From Bacteroidota bacterium (lineage in GTDB: Bacteria > Bacteroidota > Bacteroidia > Bacteroidales > F082), in contig JAJRQZ010000076.1 in assembly GCA_024279935.1 (NCBI GenBank), forward strand, positions 1 to 64,000: DNA of 64,000 nt, read 5' to 3'. The position numbers were made by a program, and so were the translations under genes. The notes beneath the pieces were generated by a model, which made no database searches, was not told the origin of the DNA, and saw only the letters and a program-made list of their open reading frames with translations. This document shows, piece after piece, positions 63,754-64,000 of the stretch. Position 1 is the first letter of the stretch. Each line of letters starts with the position of its first letter.

Positions 63754-64000
63754 ACAATCATAAAGATCAGTGTACTAATATTTTATCCTCCGGGACACTG
63801 ATATTACTGATCATACTGATTTATTATGGTATAAGTTAACGATAACCGAAGTAAACCTTAACAGACCATGACAATCATAACAATCAGTGTACTAATATTT
63901 TATCCTCCGGGACACTGATCTTACTGATCATACTGATTTATTATGGTATAAGTTAACGATAACCGAAGTAAACCTTAACAGATCATGACAATCATAACAA
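63754..64000. repeat. 117-bp tandem repeat array, right block (continues past the window)
   Basis: Units begin at 63754, 63871 and 63988, again 117 bases apart, with the same hairpin and the GATAACCGAAG spacer variant. The array runs off the window edge, so its length is unknown. Confidence 0.92.

Noticed and set aside
62561-64000. Regularly spaced repeats considered as a CRISPR array.
   Set aside because: The 117-bp period is filled by conserved sequence without unique spacers, and there are no cas genes in the window.
1-64000. Search for tRNA, rRNA and intact transposase or integrase genes.
   Set aside because: None could be recognised by eye. A covariance-model scan would be decisive for tRNAs; absence here is not proven.

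Overview
The window looks like a chromosomal segment of a Bacteroidota bacterium, probably class Bacteroidia. Three kinds of evidence point there. There are type IX secretion (Por) C-terminal sorting domains. There are promoters of the TAnnTTTG type. The family content also fits: Omp28-like and choice-of-anchor-L proteins, DUF4837, DUF4143 ATPases, GxxExxY proteins, a short MenE and Bacteroidota-type lipoproteins. No rRNA, tRNA, phage, CRISPR or intact transposase gene was recognised. Most of the window is ordinary housekeeping and envelope DNA, with pockets of decay and repeats.

Layout. 1-279 is a hairpin-bearing tandem array. 0.5-2.5 kb holds polyphosphate kinase. 3.2-7.9 kb is an ion module on the minus strand: NhaB, a DUF2490 protein, a SulP transporter with STAS domain, and a beta-carbonic anhydrase. 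2.7-3.2 and 8.7-9.8 kb are remnants of RHS/polymorphic-toxin genes broken up by small non-autonomous elements. 9.8-16.5 kb carries a DUF4143 ATPase and four secreted proteins, three of them with T9SS tails. 16.5-21.7 kb holds a PAP2-like membrane protein, sigma-54 (RpoN), AsnS, an RluA-type pseudouridine synthase and a small secreted protein. 22.2-24.3 kb pairs an Rrf2 regulator, which has an IscR-like cysteine triad and its own palindromic operator candidate, with an internally duplicated four-haem lipoprotein. 24.5-26.9 kb holds GlnS and a MazEF-type toxin-antitoxin pair. 27.4-35.9 kb holds a pair of envelope proteins and a TolC/TetR/adaptor/RND efflux cluster. 36.5-44.3 kb is the methionine/SAM cycle: AhcY, then MetH and MetF behind a SAM riboswitch. 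44.5-49 kb has a flavodoxin, an MltD-like lytic transglycosylase and small lipoproteins. 49.2-56.7 kb is a TetR-TolC-HlyD-ABC export operon similar in plan to E. coli cecR-ybhGFSR. 57.4-61.3 kb is the menaquinone cluster menB-menA-menC-menE. 61.5-62.5 kb is a GHMP (mevalonate-type) kinase. From 62.56 kb to the window end there is a 117-bp tandem repeat array that surrounds a GxxExxY/PD-(D/E)XK-like gene.

The most distinctive signal is a 177-bp element with perfect or near-perfect 15-bp terminal inverted repeats and 8-bp target duplications. It is present four times (2737, 9382, 11350, 27062) with no transposase in the window. One copy sits inside a second, different small element (418 bp as found, about 233 bp without its passenger). 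That second element interrupts a dead RHS-toxin gene, giving a three-layer nested insertion. Removing another copy together with one target duplication restores a continuous small reading frame. Other points of interest are the 117-bp hairpin array around a predicted nuclease-fold gene, the Rrf2/duplicated cytochrome module, and a fragment of a second carbonic anhydrase. I found no clear new multi-gene system. The repeat families and the Rrf2/cytochrome pair are the best candidates for follow-up.
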